A program made the translations under genes and the position numbers. This document shows positions 49,863 to 60,990 of a DNA stretch of 64,000 bases, in pieces; position 1 is the first letter of the stretch, and each line of letters starts with the position of its first letter. The stretch comes from [Mycobacterium] vasticus. Its GTDB lineage: Bacteria > Actinomycetota > Actinomycetes > Mycobacteriales > Mycobacteriaceae. Where the stretch lies: NCBI RefSeq assembly GCF_020181595.1, contig NZ_CP084028.1, forward strand, positions 2,880,401 to 2,944,400. Reading direction: 5' to 3'. The notes beneath the pieces were generated by a model, which saw only the letters and a program-made list of their open reading frames with translations, searched no databases and was not told the origin of the DNA.

Positions 49863-51421
49863 ACGCAAACCTGCCCTGGCTGAGTCTGCTGTGGCTGGTG
49901 CCGCTGGTCGGTGCCGGACTGGTGATCGTGCTGCCCGGCGGCGCGACCCGGCTGGCGAAGTTCACCGGACTGCTGGTGAGTCTGGCGACGCTGGCGGTGG
50001 CGGTCGTGATCACCGTCGGCTTCGACACCACCCCGGTGGCGGCACCGTATCAATTCGTCGAATCCCATTCCTGGATACCGGCGTTCGGGGCCAGCTACAC
50101 CCTGGGCGTGGACGGTATCGCGGTGATTCTGGCGCTGCTGACCGCCGGACTGATTCCACTTCTGATGCTGGCCGCCTGGAACGACGGAGGTGAGCGAAGT
50201 CGCGGCCCGCACGCCTACGTCGCTCTGACCCTGACCGTCGAATCCATGGTGCTGATCTCGCTGGTCTCGCTGGACGTGCTGCTGTTCTACGTGTTCTTCG
50301 AGGCGATGCTGATCCCGATGTACTTCATGATCGGCGGCTTCGGCAACGGCGCCAAACGATCGCAGGCCGCGTTGAAGTTCCTGCTGTACAACCTGTTCGG
50401 TGGCCTCATCATGTTGGCCGCGGTCATCGGGGTGTACGTGGTGAGCGCCCAGGAGGGCACTTCCGGCGGCACCTTCGACTTCCGCGAACTGGTCTCGGCG
50501 TTCTCGCCGGGAACCACCACCGTCGACCCGGGTGTGCTCAAACTGTTGTTCGCCGGCTTCATGTTCGCCTTCGCGGTCAAGGCCCCGTTGTGGCCGGCGC
50601 ACCGCTGGCTGCCCGATGCCGCGGTGGAATCCACCCCGGCGACCGCGGTGCTGATGATGGCGATCATGGACAAGGTCGGCACCTTCGGCATGCTGCGCTA
50701 CTGCCTGCAGCTCTTCCCCGACGCCTCAATCTATTTCCGGCCGGCGATCATCACGCTGGCGGTGATCGGGGTGGTCTACGGGGCGATGGTGGCGATCGGC
50801 CAACGCGACATCATGCGCTTGATCGCCTACACCTCGATCTCGCACTTCGGCTTCATCATCCTGGGCATCTTCGTGATGACCAGTCAGGGCCAGAGCGGCT
50901 CGACGCTGTACATGCTCAACCACGGGCTGTCGACCGCGGCGGTGTTCCTGATCGCTGGATTCCTGATCTCGCGGCGCGGCGGCGCCCGCAAGATCGCCGA
51001 CTACGGCGGCGTGCAGAAGGTGGCCCCGGTGCTGGCCGGCACCTTCCTGGTCGCGGCGATGGCCACCCTGTCGCTGCCCGGCCTGGCGCCGTTCATCAGT
51101 GAATTCCTGGTGCTGATAGGCACATTCAACCGGTACTGGGTGGCTGCGACAGTCGGCACCACCGCCCTGGTGTTGTCGTCGATCTACATGTTGTGGCTCT
51201 ACCAGCGGGTGATGACCGGCCCGATGACTGCGGGCAACGAACGCATCCGCGACCTGGTGCCCCGCGAGCTCGTCGTCGTCGCACCGTTGATCGCGCTGCT
51301 GCTGTTCCTGGGCTTCTACCCGAAGCCCGCGCTGGACATCATCAATCCGGGCGTCGACCACACCTTGACCACGATCGGTCAGACCGACCCGGCACTGCTG
51401 ACCGCCGAGGGAGCGCATTGA
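49859..51421 (+). CDS. nuoM: NADH-quinone oxidoreductase subunit M
   Basis: 520 residues, about 14 TM helices. The second antiporter-like subunit: [14 protein letters not shown] (key Glu), [20 protein letters not shown] and [15 protein letters not shown] are typical. GTG start at 49859 overlaps nuoL by 4 nt. Confidence 0.98.
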   Translation: MNANLPWLSLLWLVPLVGAGLVIVLPGGATRLAKFTGLLVSLATLAVAVVITVGFDTTPVAAPYQFVESHSWIPAFGASYTLGVDGIAVILALLTAGLIPLLMLAAWNDGGERSRGPHAYVALTLTVESMVLISLVSLDVLLFYVFFEAMLIPMYFMIGGFGNGAKRSQAALKFLLYNLFGGLIMLAAVIGVYVVSAQEGTSGGTFDFRELVSAFSPGTTTVDPGVLKLLFAGFMFAFAVKAPLWPAHRWLPDAAVESTPATAVLMMAIMDKVGTFGMLRYCLQLFPDASIYFRPAIITLAVIGVVYGAMVAIGQRDIMRLIAYTSISHFGFIILGIFVMTSQGQSGSTLYMLNHGLSTAAVFLIAGFLISRRGGARKIADYGGVQKVAPVLAGTFLVAAMATLSLPGLAPFISEFLVLIGTFNRYWVAATVGTTALVLSSIYMLWLYQRVMTGPMTAGNERIRDLVPRELVVVAPLIALLLFLGFYPKPALDIINPGVDHTLTTIGQTDPALLTAEGAH

Positions 51422-53022
51422 TCATGTCGAGCATGCCCACCCCATCCATCGAATACGCGCTGGTGCTACCGCTGTTGATCGTGTTCGGCACCGCGGTGCT
51501 CGGCGTGCTCGCCGAAGCGTTCGTCGGGCGCCGGGGGCGCTACCTGACGCAGGTGCTGCTGGCCGTCGCCGGATTGGCCGCCGCGTTCGCCGCAGTCGTC
51601 ATGGTGGGCCGTGAGACACCCGCCGCAGGCCGCCTCGTGGTGCTGGGTGCGGTGGCAATCGACCGCCCGGCATTGGTGTTGCAGGGCGTCATCCTGCTGG
51701 TCGGGATCATGGCCGTCATCTTCATCGCCGAACGCAGTATCGGTACCGGTCTGCCGGAGGGGCCCGGTGCGGCGATCGCTCCGGTTCGCCCGCAAGCGGG
51801 TCTGGATTCGTTCACCCCGCAGGCCTCGGCCGTCCCGGGCAGTGTCAACGAGCTGGACGCGGCGCGTACCGGGGTCACCCAGACCGAGGTCTTCCCGCTG
51901 ACCATCCTGGCGGTCGGCGGCATGCTGGTGTTCGTGGCCGCCAACGACCTGGTGACCCTGTTCGTCGCCCTGGAAGTGCTCTCGCTGCCGCTGTATCTGC
52001 TGTGCGGGCTGGCCCGCCACCGTCGCCTGCTGTCACAGGAAGCGGCGCTGAAGTACTTCCTGCTCGGGGCGTTCTCCTCCGCGCTGTTCCTGTTCGGGAT
52101 CGCGCTGATCTACGGCGCGACCGGGGCGCTGGCCCTGCCGGAGATCGGCGATCAACTGTTCTCCCACAGCGCTGATCCGTTGGCACTGATCGGCGCGGCA
52201 CTGGTATTGGTGGGACTGTTCTTCAAGGTCGGCGCGGTGCCGTTCCACTCCTGGGTTCCCGACGTCTATGTCGGTGCGCCGACCCCGATCACCGGATTCA
52301 TGGCGGCCGCAACCAAGGTCGCCGCGTTCGGGGCGATGCTGCGTATCGTCTACGTCGGATTGCCTGCGCTGCACGATCAGTGGCGTCCGCTGCTGTGGGT
52401 GATCTCGATCTTGACCATGCTGGTCGCCACCCTCGCGGCCATCACCCAGACCGACGTCAAGCGGATGCTGGCCTACTCCTCGGTCGCCCATGTGGGTTTC
52501 GTGCTGACCGGCGTGCTCTCGGCGATCCCGGCGGGAATCTCCTCGACGCTGTTCTACCTGGTCGCCTACAGTTTCTCGACGGTGGGTGCGTTCGCCGTGG
52601 TGAACCTGGTCCGCCGCTCCGGCGGTGCCGAGGAACTCGACATGTCGCAGTGGGCCGGCTTCGGCCGTCGTTATCCGATTGTGGGCCTGCTGTTTTCGAT
52701 GTTCCTGCTGGCATTCGCGGGTATTCCGCTGACCAGTGGGTTCGTCAGCAAGTTCGCCGTGTTCTCCGCCGCCGCGCAGGGCGGCGCCGCCCCGCTGGTG
52801 GTGATCGGTGTGATCACCAGCGGTGTAGCCGCCTACTTCTACGTCCGGGTGATCGTGCTGATGTTCTTCACCGACAGCCCCGACGATCCGCCGCAGCTGG
52901 TGCCGCCCAGTGTGTGGAGCAAGGCAGCCATTGCGCTGTGCGCGGCGATCACCGTGACGTTGGGCGTGCTGCCGCAGCCGCTGCTCGAACTGGCCGACGC
53001 CGCGACACAATTCGCGCGCTGA
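51418..53022 (+). CDS. nuoN: NADH-quinone oxidoreductase subunit N
   Basis: 534 residues from TTG 51418, which overlaps the nuoM stop and matches the Met-Ile start of M. tuberculosis NuoN; ATG 51424 is the alternative. Third antiporter-like subunit, about 14 TM, with FVALEVLSLPLYLLCGLARH, AVPFHSWVPDVYVGAPTP and AYSSVAHVGFVLTG. Last gene of the operon, ending 4 nt from a convergent gene with no obvious terminator. Confidence 0.97.
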   Translation: MIMSSMPTPSIEYALVLPLLIVFGTAVLGVLAEAFVGRRGRYLTQVLLAVAGLAAAFAAVVMVGRETPAAGRLVVLGAVAIDRPALVLQGVILLVGIMAVIFIAERSIGTGLPEGPGAAIAPVRPQAGLDSFTPQASAVPGSVNELDAARTGVTQTEVFPLTILAVGGMLVFVAANDLVTLFVALEVLSLPLYLLCGLARHRRLLSQEAALKYFLLGAFSSALFLFGIALIYGATGALALPEIGDQLFSHSADPLALIGAALVLVGLFFKVGAVPFHSWVPDVYVGAPTPITGFMAAATKVAAFGAMLRIVYVGLPALHDQWRPLLWVISILTMLVATLAAITQTDVKRMLAYSSVAHVGFVLTGVLSAIPAGISSTLFYLVAYSFSTVGAFAVVNLVRRSGGAEELDMSQWAGFGRRYPIVGLLFSMFLLAFAGIPLTSGFVSKFAVFSAAAQGGAAPLVVIGVITSGVAAYFYVRVIVLMFFTDSPDDPPQLVPPSVWSKAAIALCAAITVTLGVLPQPLLELADAATQFAR

Positions 53023-53026
53023 CAGC

Positions 53027-54025
53027 TCAGCTCGGCTGGCGCAACGGCAGACCGACGACGCGGTAGATCGCATCGATGACGGTCATGTTCTCGATCGCAT
53101 CCGCAGGTGTCGTCCGCACCGGCGCTCCACGCAGTACACTGTCGGCGAAAGCGTCGAGTTGGTAGGCGTAGGACGCCTTGTGGTCGAATCGCTCGACGCG
53201 CTTGCCCTGCTGCGACTGGACCTTCAGCCGATGGAAGTACTGCGGCATCAGCGGGTTGAACGCCCGCAGTTCGCCGCGGTCACCGATCACCCGGGCACTG
53301 ACCTTCAGCAGGCTCGACGACCACAGCGAACAGCTGATGGCGCCGGTGTGCCCCGCCGGGAAGCGCAACTGCGCGGTCATGGCCCGATCGATCGACGGGC
53401 CACGCAGTTTCGCCTGGGCGGCAACGACTTCCGGGGTGCCCCCACCGAAGGTTCGGAGCATGTGAATCGGATAGCAGCCGGCGTCCATCAACGCGCCGCC
53501 GGCGAGCGGGTACTGAAAGCGGATGTCAGAGGACTTGGGCACCGGGAAGCTCAGCGCGGCCTCGACCCGCTGCAGTGTGCCCAACTCCCCCGAGGCGATG
53601 ATCTCCTCGATGCGCAGGGTCATCGGGTGGTAGCGGTAGTGAAACGCCTCCATCACCACCCGGTCGCTGCGCGCCGTCACCGCGGCGACCTCCCGGGCTT
53701 CGTCGGCGTTGGCGGTGAACGGCTTCTCGCAGAGCACATGTTTGCCGGCGGCCACCGCGGCCAGGGTCCACCGCCCGTGCAGGTTATTCGGCAGCGGGAT
53801 GTAGACGGCGTCGATGTCCGGGTCGGCGATAAGCGCGTCGTAGCTGTCATGCACCCGGGCGATGCCGTGCTTGGCGGCGAAGGCTCGCGCCCGGTCGGGG
53901 TCGCGTGCCGCCACCGCGCTCACGACCACCTCGGCATTGGCGGCCGCGGGCTTGATCAGCGAGTCGGGCGTGATCCGCGCGGCACCGATCACGCCGATAC
54001 GCAGTTGCCGGTCGGGTCCGCTCAT
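53027..54025 (-). CDS. Gfo/Idh/MocA family oxidoreductase
   Basis: 332 residues from ATG 54025. The Rossmann fold starts at LRIGVIGAARIT, and the catalytic Lys motif is CEKPFTANADEAREV; the C-terminal domain has GGALMDAGCYPIHMLRTF with the active-site His region. These enzymes oxidise or reduce sugars and cyclitols with NAD(P). The gene overlaps the upstream PIG-L deacetylase gene by 4 nt, so a sugar-derived substrate is likely (inference). Confidence 0.88.
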   Translation of the reverse strand: MSGPDRQLRIGVIGAARITPDSLIKPAAANAEVVVSAVAARDPDRARAFAAKHGIARVHDSYDALIADPDIDAVYIPLPNNLHGRWTLAAVAAGKHVLCEKPFTANADEAREVAAVTARSDRVVMEAFHYRYHPMTLRIEEIIASGELGTLQRVEAALSFPVPKSSDIRFQYPLAGGALMDAGCYPIHMLRTFGGGTPEVVAAQAKLRGPSIDRAMTAQLRFPAGHTGAISCSLWSSSLLKVSARVIGDRGELRAFNPLMPQYFHRLKVQSQQGKRVERFDHKASYAYQLDAFADSVLRGAPVRTTPADAIENMTVIDAIYRVVGLPLRQPS

Positions 54026-54708
54026 CGCTGGGTGCTCCGCTGCAGGATGAATCCGGCCGCCGGCCCGCGCGCGTGACCCGACGTCGTCATCGCGACCACG
54101 GCGCCGGCCTGTTCGCGCACCGGGGTGGACGGGTCGAGTACCGACAGGTAGACCTCGTGCGCGGCCAGCGAATCGACTGCCGTGTCGAGGTAGTCGCCGA
54201 CCATCTCGGCATGAGTGGGTTCCGGCCCGTTCTGGAACAACCACGGCGGCGGGTCCGACAGCGAGTCCCAGGCGTCGGTGACCGCAGCCGCGAACTCGAT
54301 GTGATCGCGTTGGTTGGGCGCTCCCGGCCTAAACTCCGCGCCGCCGTATATCGTCACCACCACGTCGGGCCGGACCTCGCTGATCACCGAAGCGATCTTG
54401 CCACGCAGCGCCGCCGTGTTGTGGATCTTGCTGTCCGGAAATCCCCAGAAGTCGACGTCTCCTACCCCCACGATCGCGGCGGCCCGCCGTTGCTCGTCCT
54501 CCCGCAGCGGCCCGGCCCGCTCAGGGGCCATACCGGCGATGCCCACTTCCCCGCTGCTGGCCAGGGCGTAACGCACGGTCTTGCCGGCGGCGGTCCATTT
54601 CGCAACCGCGGCGGCCGTGCCGTATTCGGGATCGTCGGGGTGCGGGACCAACACCAGCAGCGAGTCCCAGTCGGCCGGAAAGGGCAGTGGTTCGGCGTTC
54701 TCAGACAT
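54022..54708 (-). CDS. PIG-L (LmbE/MshB-like) deacetylase family protein
   Basis: 228 residues. The zinc site appears as VPHPDDPEYG (His-Pro-Asp-Asp) and RDHIEFA (His). Family members remove N-acetyl groups from glucosamine conjugates, as MshB in mycothiol and Mca in mycothiol-conjugate breakdown. The -DDPEYG form differs from the -DDE form of MshB and is seen in a broad unassigned subgroup. It lies 4 nt after the TetR gene and overlaps the oxidoreductase gene. Confidence 0.85.
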   Translation of the reverse strand: MSENAEPLPFPADWDSLLVLVPHPDDPEYGTAAAVAKWTAAGKTVRYALASSGEVGIAGMAPERAGPLREDEQRRAAAIVGVGDVDFWGFPDSKIHNTAALRGKIASVISEVRPDVVVTIYGGAEFRPGAPNQRDHIEFAAAVTDAWDSLSDPPPWLFQNGPEPTHAEMVGDYLDTAVDSLAAHEVYLSVLDPSTPVREQAGAVVAMTTSGHARGPAAGFILQRSTQR

Positions 54709-54712
54709 CGCC

Positions 54713-55315
54713 CTAGACCATCACGCCGTGGGTGATGATGTCGGCGGTGCGCTCCACCCAGTCACCGTCCAGATCCTCACCGGGGCGCAGCATCATTCCC
54801 AGCAGTGTTGCGCCACCGATCAATTCGACCAGTCGATCGGGGTCCACGTCTGCGCGTGCGTCACCGCGGCCGATCGAGTCGGCCACCCAGTAGCGCATCA
54901 CCTCGAACAGGCCCGCGAAGCGCTCCATGATGCGCGCGGTCAGCTCGGCGTTGCCGGCCATGTCCGCGATCAGACCGGGCAGGGCGGCCCGGACGACCGG
55001 GTTGGTGAACGAATCGCGCGCGCCTGCCATCATCGCCCGCAGGTCGCCGGCCACGTCGCCGGGCGGCGCGGTCACCGCACTCGGCGGCACCGCGAATGCG
55101 GCCTCGTGCACCAGTTCGGCCTTGCTCGGCCACCGGCGGTACAACGCGGTCTTGGTGGTCCCGGCCCGTTCGGCGACGGCCGCCAGGCTCAGATTCGAAT
55201 ATCCGACTTCGACAACCAGTTCCGCAGCGGCCCGCAATATGGCAGCGTCGATACGAGGGTCCCGAGGCCTGCCCGCCCCGGGTCCCTTGTCAACCGATGA
55301 AGCTTCTGGTTTCAT
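54713..55315 (-). CDS. TetR family regulator
   Basis: 200 residues. The helix-turn-helix is at about 20-65 (LSLAAVAERAGTTKTALYRRW); the C-terminal helical domain fits the TetR_C_11/AcrR-type ligand fold. It leads the leftward PIG-L/oxidoreductase operon and diverges from an APH kinase gene across a 44-nt AT-rich spacer, from which it probably controls both directions. No clean palindrome was found in the spacer. Confidence 0.88.
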   Translation of the reverse strand: MKPEASSVDKGPGAGRPRDPRIDAAILRAAAELVVEVGYSNLSLAAVAERAGTTKTALYRRWPSKAELVHEAAFAVPPSAVTAPPGDVAGDLRAMMAGARDSFTNPVVRAALPGLIADMAGNAELTARIMERFAGLFEVMRYWVADSIGRGDARADVDPDRLVELIGGATLLGMMLRPGEDLDGDWVERTADIITHGVMV

Positions 55316-55341
55316 AACGCTACCTGTCGTATCGTAATTAA

Positions 55342-56501
<1,160 letters not shown>

Positions 56502-56502
<1 letters not shown>

Positions 56503-57617
56503 TGCTGGGCCCCCTCGACGAATACCCCGTTCACCAACTGCCGCAACCGATCGCCTGGCCGGGTTCATCGGATCGCAACTTCTACGACCGCTGCTACCTC
56601 AACGCCCACGACCGCACCGGCGACATCTTCTTGATCACCGGCTGCGGCTACTACCCCAACCTCGGCGTCAAGGACGCCTACGTGCTGGTTCGCCGCGGCG
56701 ACACCCAGACCGCGGTGCACCTGTCCGACGCCATCGATCAAGACCGGCTCAACCAGCGCATCGGCAACTACCGCATCGAGGTCACCGACCCGCTGCGCTG
56801 CCTGCGAGTGGTCATGGACGAGACCGAGGGCATCGCACTGGATCTGCGCTGGGAAGGCCTGTTCGACCCGGTGCAGGAGCAGCGGCACATCCTGCGGACC
56901 GGCACCCGGGTGACCCTGGACGCGCAGCGCTTCGCCCAATTGGGCGCCTGGAGCGGGCAGATCGTGATCGACGGTGAGGAGATCGCCGTAGACCCCGCCG
57001 TCTGGATCGGCTCCCGGGACCGGTCCTGGGGTATTCGTCCGGTCGGCGAACGCGAACCCGCGGGCCGGCCCGCCGACCCGCCGTTCGACGGCATGTGGTG
57101 GCTGTACGTGCCGATGGCGTTCGAGGACTTCGCGGTGGTGATGATCATCCAGGAGGAGCCCGACGGCTTCCGCTCACTCAACGACTGCACCCGGGTCTGG
57201 CGCGACGGCCGCGTCGAGCAACTGGGTTGGCCGCGGATCTCCACCCGTTACCGCTCGGGCACCCGCATCGCCACCGGTGCCACCATCGAGGCCACCCGGC
57301 CGGACGGCACGCCGGTCGTCTTCGAGGTGGAATCCAAACTGCCGGTGCCGATTCACGTCGGCGGCGGGTACGGCGGCGACGCCGACTGGCTGCACGGCGA
57401 GTGGAAGGGCGAGAAGTTCACCGAACGACTCACCTACGACATGACCGATCCCGGCATCATCGGGCGCACCAGCTTCGGGATGATCGACCACGTAGGGCGC
57501 GCGGTGTGCCGCGACGGCGACGCCGCCCCGGTGGAGGGCTGGGGGCTCTACGAGCACGGTGTGCTGGGCCGCCACGACCCGACGGGATTCCCCGACTGGG
57601 TCACCATGGCGCCCTGA
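56502..57617 (+). CDS. Conserved protein of unknown function, beta-rich
   Basis: 371 residues, rich in Trp, Tyr and Asp, with alternating strand-like segments and no signal peptide or TM helix. The layout (WIGSRDRSWGIRPVG in the middle, MWWLYVPMAFEDFAVVMI after it) recalls lipocalin-like hydroxysteroid/carotenoid-hydratase folds, but I cannot assign a reaction. It is translationally coupled to the APH-type kinase, so the two likely act on one substrate. Confidence 0.75.
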
Positions 57618-57624
57618 CGCAGCC

Positions 57625-58623
57625 CTAACCGAGGTTGGCGACGATCTCGCCGATCACGGCCGGGGCGACCGGCGCGGCCTGGTAGACGCAGACGGTGTCG
57701 GAGATGCCTTCGACCCGGTCACGGATGTGGGCGGCCACCTGCGCGGGGGTGCCGCACGCGGCGATGGTGTGCAGCACGTCGTCGTCGATCAGCTCGCCCA
57801 TCTGCGCCCAACGGCCCTGCTTGGACAACGCGTTGAGCTCGGGCTGCAGGTCTTCCCAGCCGTGCGCGGCGAGCACCGGTGCGTAGGCGGGGGTGGAGGC
57901 GTAGAAGCCGAGCAGCTTTCGGGTGGCGGCTTCGGCGGCTCGCAGTTCGGCGTCGGTGGCCCCGGTGGCCACGATGATCTCCGGGATCACCGCGAAGTCT
58001 TCGGACCTGCGGCCGGCCCGGGTCAGCCCGGCATTCACCGCTGACATCGTCGAGTCTCGCAGGAATCGCTTGCTGGAGAACGGCATCACCAACAGCCCGT
58101 CGGCGTGCGCGGCGGCGGCACGGGTCAGGCGCGGGCCCAGCGCGCCGACGTAGATCGGCGGGGCACCGTAGGGGTTCGGCCCAGGACTGAAGGTGGGGGT
58201 CATCAGGGTGTGCCGGTAGTAGTCGCCGCGAAAGTCCAAGCGGGCACCGGTGTTCCACGATTCGAAGATCGCCCGCAGCGCCGCGACCAGTTCGACCATG
58301 CGATCCACCGGGTGGTCGAAGGCTGCGCCGAATCGCTTCTCGATCTGGGCGCGAATCTGGGTGCCCAGCCCCAGCGCGAATCGCCCGCCGCTGAGCAACT
58401 GGTGGTCGTTGGCCTGGTGCGCCAGGTGAATCGGGTTGCGCGGGAACCCGATCGCGACGTTGGTCATCAGGTCCAGGCCACCCACACCGGCGGCCAGGGT
58501 CAGCGGCGCGAACACGTCATGCGGGCCTTCGAAGGTGAAGACGCCGCTGACGCCGGCATCGCGCAACTGGGTCGCCTGCTCGACGACACCGGTCAGTCCG
58601 CTCAGCGCGGTGAGAACCCTCAA
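57625..58623 (-). CDS. LLM-class F420-dependent oxidoreductase
   Basis: 332 residues, a luciferase-like TIM barrel. GLDLMTNVAIGFPRNPIHLA and GGRFALGLGTQIRAQIEKRFG are typical of the mycobacterial F420-dependent branch. Such enzymes use reduced F420 (or FMN) to reduce or oxidise ketones, alcohols or lipids. It lies 5 nt after an alpha/beta hydrolase gene on the same strand and converges on the unknown 371-residue gene. Confidence 0.87.
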   Translation of the reverse strand: MRVLTALSGLTGVVEQATQLRDAGVSGVFTFEGPHDVFAPLTLAAGVGGLDLMTNVAIGFPRNPIHLAHQANDHQLLSGGRFALGLGTQIRAQIEKRFGAAFDHPVDRMVELVAALRAIFESWNTGARLDFRGDYYRHTLMTPTFSPGPNPYGAPPIYVGALGPRLTRAAAAHADGLLVMPFSSKRFLRDSTMSAVNAGLTRAGRRSEDFAVIPEIIVATGATDAELRAAEAATRKLLGFYASTPAYAPVLAAHGWEDLQPELNALSKQGRWAQMGELIDDDVLHTIAACGTPAQVAAHIRDRVEGISDTVCVYQAAPVAPAVIGEIVANLG

Positions 58624-58628
58624 CGCCG

Positions 58629-59612
58629 CTACGAGCCGACTTCGCGCTCGTCGGCCAGGCCGTCGGCGAATCCGGTGGCCAGCTCAACGAGGCCGCGAAG
58701 TTCCTTATTGACCGCCCCCGGGTGCTCCAGGATCGAGCAGTGCCCCCCACTCATCTCAACGAACTTGGTGAGACTCGGTGCGGCCGAGGCGATTCGCCGC
58801 GATGCGGCGATCGGCAGCAGCCTGTCGCGGGTGCTGCCGATGACCAGGGTGGGCACCGTGAGTCCCGCCAGGCTGATGTGCGACGGTCCGAGCGCGTCGA
58901 CCAGCACCCGCACCCAGTGACCGCGGCTGGCGGCCGGGGTCTTGGCGAACAGGTCGCAGATCAACGCCGACACTGTCGGGTCCGCCTCGCCACCGACGGC
59001 GAGCATGTGCACGAACTGCCGGACCGCGAGGTTGGCCGGCCCGACGATCGGGACGCTGCCGAAAGCGAGCAGCGCTCGGCGTGCCGCCTGAACCCGGGTC
59101 TGCTGCAGTGGTGGCGGCACCGGGAAGAGCTTGACCAGCTCGAGCAGCTCGCCGGTGGTGGTGTTGATCAGCGCGACCGCGTCGGCGCGCTCGGAAACCC
59201 GGTGCCGGTAGCGGTCCGACCAGGCGCTGATGGCGATACCGCCCATCGAGTGTCCGGCGATGACGGCGCGCTCCCCCGGCGCCAACGTGGCTTCGAGCAC
59301 CGAGTCGAGGTCGGATGCGAGATGGGTCAGGCTGTAGCCACCGCTCTTGGGCACCCCACTGTCGCCATGGCCACGGTGGTCGTAGGCGATCACCCGGAAA
59401 TCCGAGCTCAGATCGGCGATCTGATGCCCCCAGACCCGGATGGCGCAGGTGATGCCGTGTGCCAGAACGATCGGATACCCGTCGGAGGGCCCGAAGACCT
59501 GGGTATGCAGCTTGGTTCCGTCGGCGGCGCGAACCGCAATGGTGCGACCGGGCGGCAACGCCGCCGGGGTCTTGTCATCACGGACCCGCCGACGGGATTT
59601 CGGAGAACTCAT
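58629..59612 (-). CDS. Alpha/beta hydrolase
   Basis: 327 residues from ATG 59612 behind GAGG. The oxyanion HG motif is VLAHGITCAIRVWG, the nucleophile elbow GHSMGG (Ser near 128), the acid in STRDRLLP and the catalytic His in GGHCSILEHPG. An epoxide-hydrolase/esterase-like enzyme of unknown substrate, leading a two-gene operon with the F420-type oxidoreductase and diverging from the fadB4-like gene. Confidence 0.86.
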   Translation of the reverse strand: MSSPKSRRRVRDDKTPAALPPGRTIAVRAADGTKLHTQVFGPSDGYPIVLAHGITCAIRVWGHQIADLSSDFRVIAYDHRGHGDSGVPKSGGYSLTHLASDLDSVLEATLAPGERAVIAGHSMGGIAISAWSDRYRHRVSERADAVALINTTTGELLELVKLFPVPPPLQQTRVQAARRALLAFGSVPIVGPANLAVRQFVHMLAVGGEADPTVSALICDLFAKTPAASRGHWVRVLVDALGPSHISLAGLTVPTLVIGSTRDRLLPIAASRRIASAAPSLTKFVEMSGGHCSILEHPGAVNKELRGLVELATGFADGLADEREVGS

Positions 59613-59716
59613 TGCCACCTCATCAGAGCTGCGGCCACACTGCCGCCTCGTGAGTCTACGCCCGGTGGTCTAGGTTTTTCGGTAGCCACTGCTGTCCGGC
59701 CGACGAAGGGACCCCG

Positions 59717-60700
59717 ATGCGCGCGGTACAGATTTCCCAGCTCGATGGACCGTCGGCCGCCCGAGTGGTCGATCTCGATGAACCCGCCGACAACGGGGCC
59801 AGTGACGTCGTGGTCGTAGAAGTCCACGCCGCAGGGGTGGCGTTCCCCGACGTGCTGCAGTCCCGCGGGCTGTACCAGCACAAGCCCCCACTGCCCTTCG
59901 TTCCCGGCGGGGAGGCAGCCGGAGTGGTCCGCAGCGCTCCGCCGGGCGCCCATGTCCAAGCCGGTGACCGGGTGGCGGCGCTGACCATGCTCAACGGAGC
60001 GATGGCGCAGGTGATCGCGCTGCCCGCCGAGCAGGTGTTCAAGCTGCCCGACACGGTGTCGTTCGAAGCCGGAGCGGGTCTGCTGTTCAACGACCTCACG
60101 GTGTTGTTCGCGCTGACCACGCGCGCCGGGCTGACCGAGGGCCAGACGCTGCTGGTACACGGCGCCGCCGGGGGCATCGGCACGTCGACATTGCGACTGG
60201 CCGGGCCGCTCGGCGCGTCGCGGGTGATCGCAGTGGTGTCCACCGCGGCCAAGGCCGAGACCGCCCTGGCCGCCGGCGCCACCGACACGGTGCTGGCCGA
60301 CGGGTTCCGCGAGGCGGTGTCCGGGCTGACCGGTGGGCGGGGCGTGGATCTGGTGCTCGACCCGGTCGGCGGCGACCGGTTCACCGACTCGCTGCGTTCG
60401 CTGGCCCCGGGCGGGAAGCTGCTGGTGGTGGGCTTCACCGGCGGCGAGATCCCGACGGTCAAGGTGAACCGGCTGCTGCTCAACAACATCGACGTCGTCG
60501 GCGTCGGCTGGGGCGCCTGGGTGATGTCTCATCCGGGCGAGCTGCAGCGGCAGTGGTCGACGCTGGAGACGTTGTTGGCATCGGGGAAGGTGCCCGCTCC
60601 CCAGCCGGACGTATTCGGCCTGGAGCAGGCCGCAGATGCCTTGGCGGCGTTGGAGAACCGCACGGCGGCCGGCAAGGTCGTGCTGCGGATGCGCGACTGA
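59717..60700 (+). CDS. fadB4: NADPH:quinone oxidoreductase, FadB4-like
   Basis: 327 residues, a zinc-free medium-chain dehydrogenase/reductase. It has the GroES-like N-terminal domain (VHAAGVAFPDVLQSRG) and the NADPH fold LVHGAAGGIGTSTLRLA. RBS GAAGGGA precedes the ATG. It resembles M. tuberculosis FadB4 (Rv3141), which there follows fadE23; here it lies 30 kb away beyond the nuo operon. Despite the name it is a quinone/enone reductase rather than a hydratase. Confidence 0.88.
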   Translation: MRAVQISQLDGPSAARVVDLDEPADNGASDVVVVEVHAAGVAFPDVLQSRGLYQHKPPLPFVPGGEAAGVVRSAPPGAHVQAGDRVAALTMLNGAMAQVIALPAEQVFKLPDTVSFEAGAGLLFNDLTVLFALTTRAGLTEGQTLLVHGAAGGIGTSTLRLAGPLGASRVIAVVSTAAKAETALAAGATDTVLADGFREAVSGLTGGRGVDLVLDPVGGDRFTDSLRSLAPGGKLLVVGFTGGEIPTVKVNRLLLNNIDVVGVGWGAWVMSHPGELQRQWSTLETLLASGKVPAPQPDVFGLEQAADALAALENRTAAGKVVLRMRD

Positions 60701-60719
60701 CCCCCATCCCGCACACGAG

Positions 60720-60750
60720 TTGACCAACAATATTGACCAACCTTGGTCAA
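60720..60750. promoter_or_regulatory. VapBC operator
   Basis: TTGACCAA-CC-TTGGTCAA (60733-60750) is a perfect palindrome, and another TTGACCAA (60720-60727) precedes it by 13 bp. It lies just upstream of the -10 of the antitoxin gene, ideal for autorepression by a VapB-VapC complex. Confidence 0.65.
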
Positions 60751-60755
60751 CCACC

Positions 60756-60761
60756 TAGCAT
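60756..60761 (+). promoter_or_regulatory. Leaderless promoter -10 for vapB
   Basis: TAGCAT with a 7-nt gap to ATG 60769 and no Shine-Dalgarno predicts a leaderless mRNA, with the operator occupying the spacer and -35 region. Confidence 0.55.
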
Positions 60762-60768
60762 CGGTGTC

Positions 60769-60990
60769 ATGAAGCAGGTCAAGGTCCAGTATGCGAAGAC
60801 ACACCTGTCCGCGATGATCGCCGCCGTCGAGGGCGGCGAAGAATTCGTCATCGCCCGCGGCGACCACCCGGCCGCCCGACTGATCCCGCTCGCCAGCCCA
60901 GGCGACCGCGAACTCGGCTTCGTCGCTTATGTGGTTCCCGAGGCGTTCTTCGACCCACTGCCCGAAGAAGAACTCACCGCATGGCAGTGA
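60769..60990 (+). CDS. vapB: VapB-type (Phd/YefM family) antitoxin
   Basis: 73 residues from ATG 60769. The N-terminal Phd/YefM DNA-binding part VQYAKTHLSAMIAAVEGGEE and IARGDHPAARLIPL is followed by an acidic C-terminal segment that should wrap VapC. It overlaps the toxin gene by 10 nt. It should neutralise the PIN toxin and repress the operon. Confidence 0.88.
   Translation: MKQVKVQYAKTHLSAMIAAVEGGEEFVIARGDHPAARLIPLASPGDRELGFVAYVVPEAFFDPLPEEELTAWQ

Noticed and set aside
48051..49868. 605-residue leftward frame antisense to nuoL
   Set aside because: A shadow of nuoL, rich in Gln, His, Arg and Asp, with no recognisable domain.
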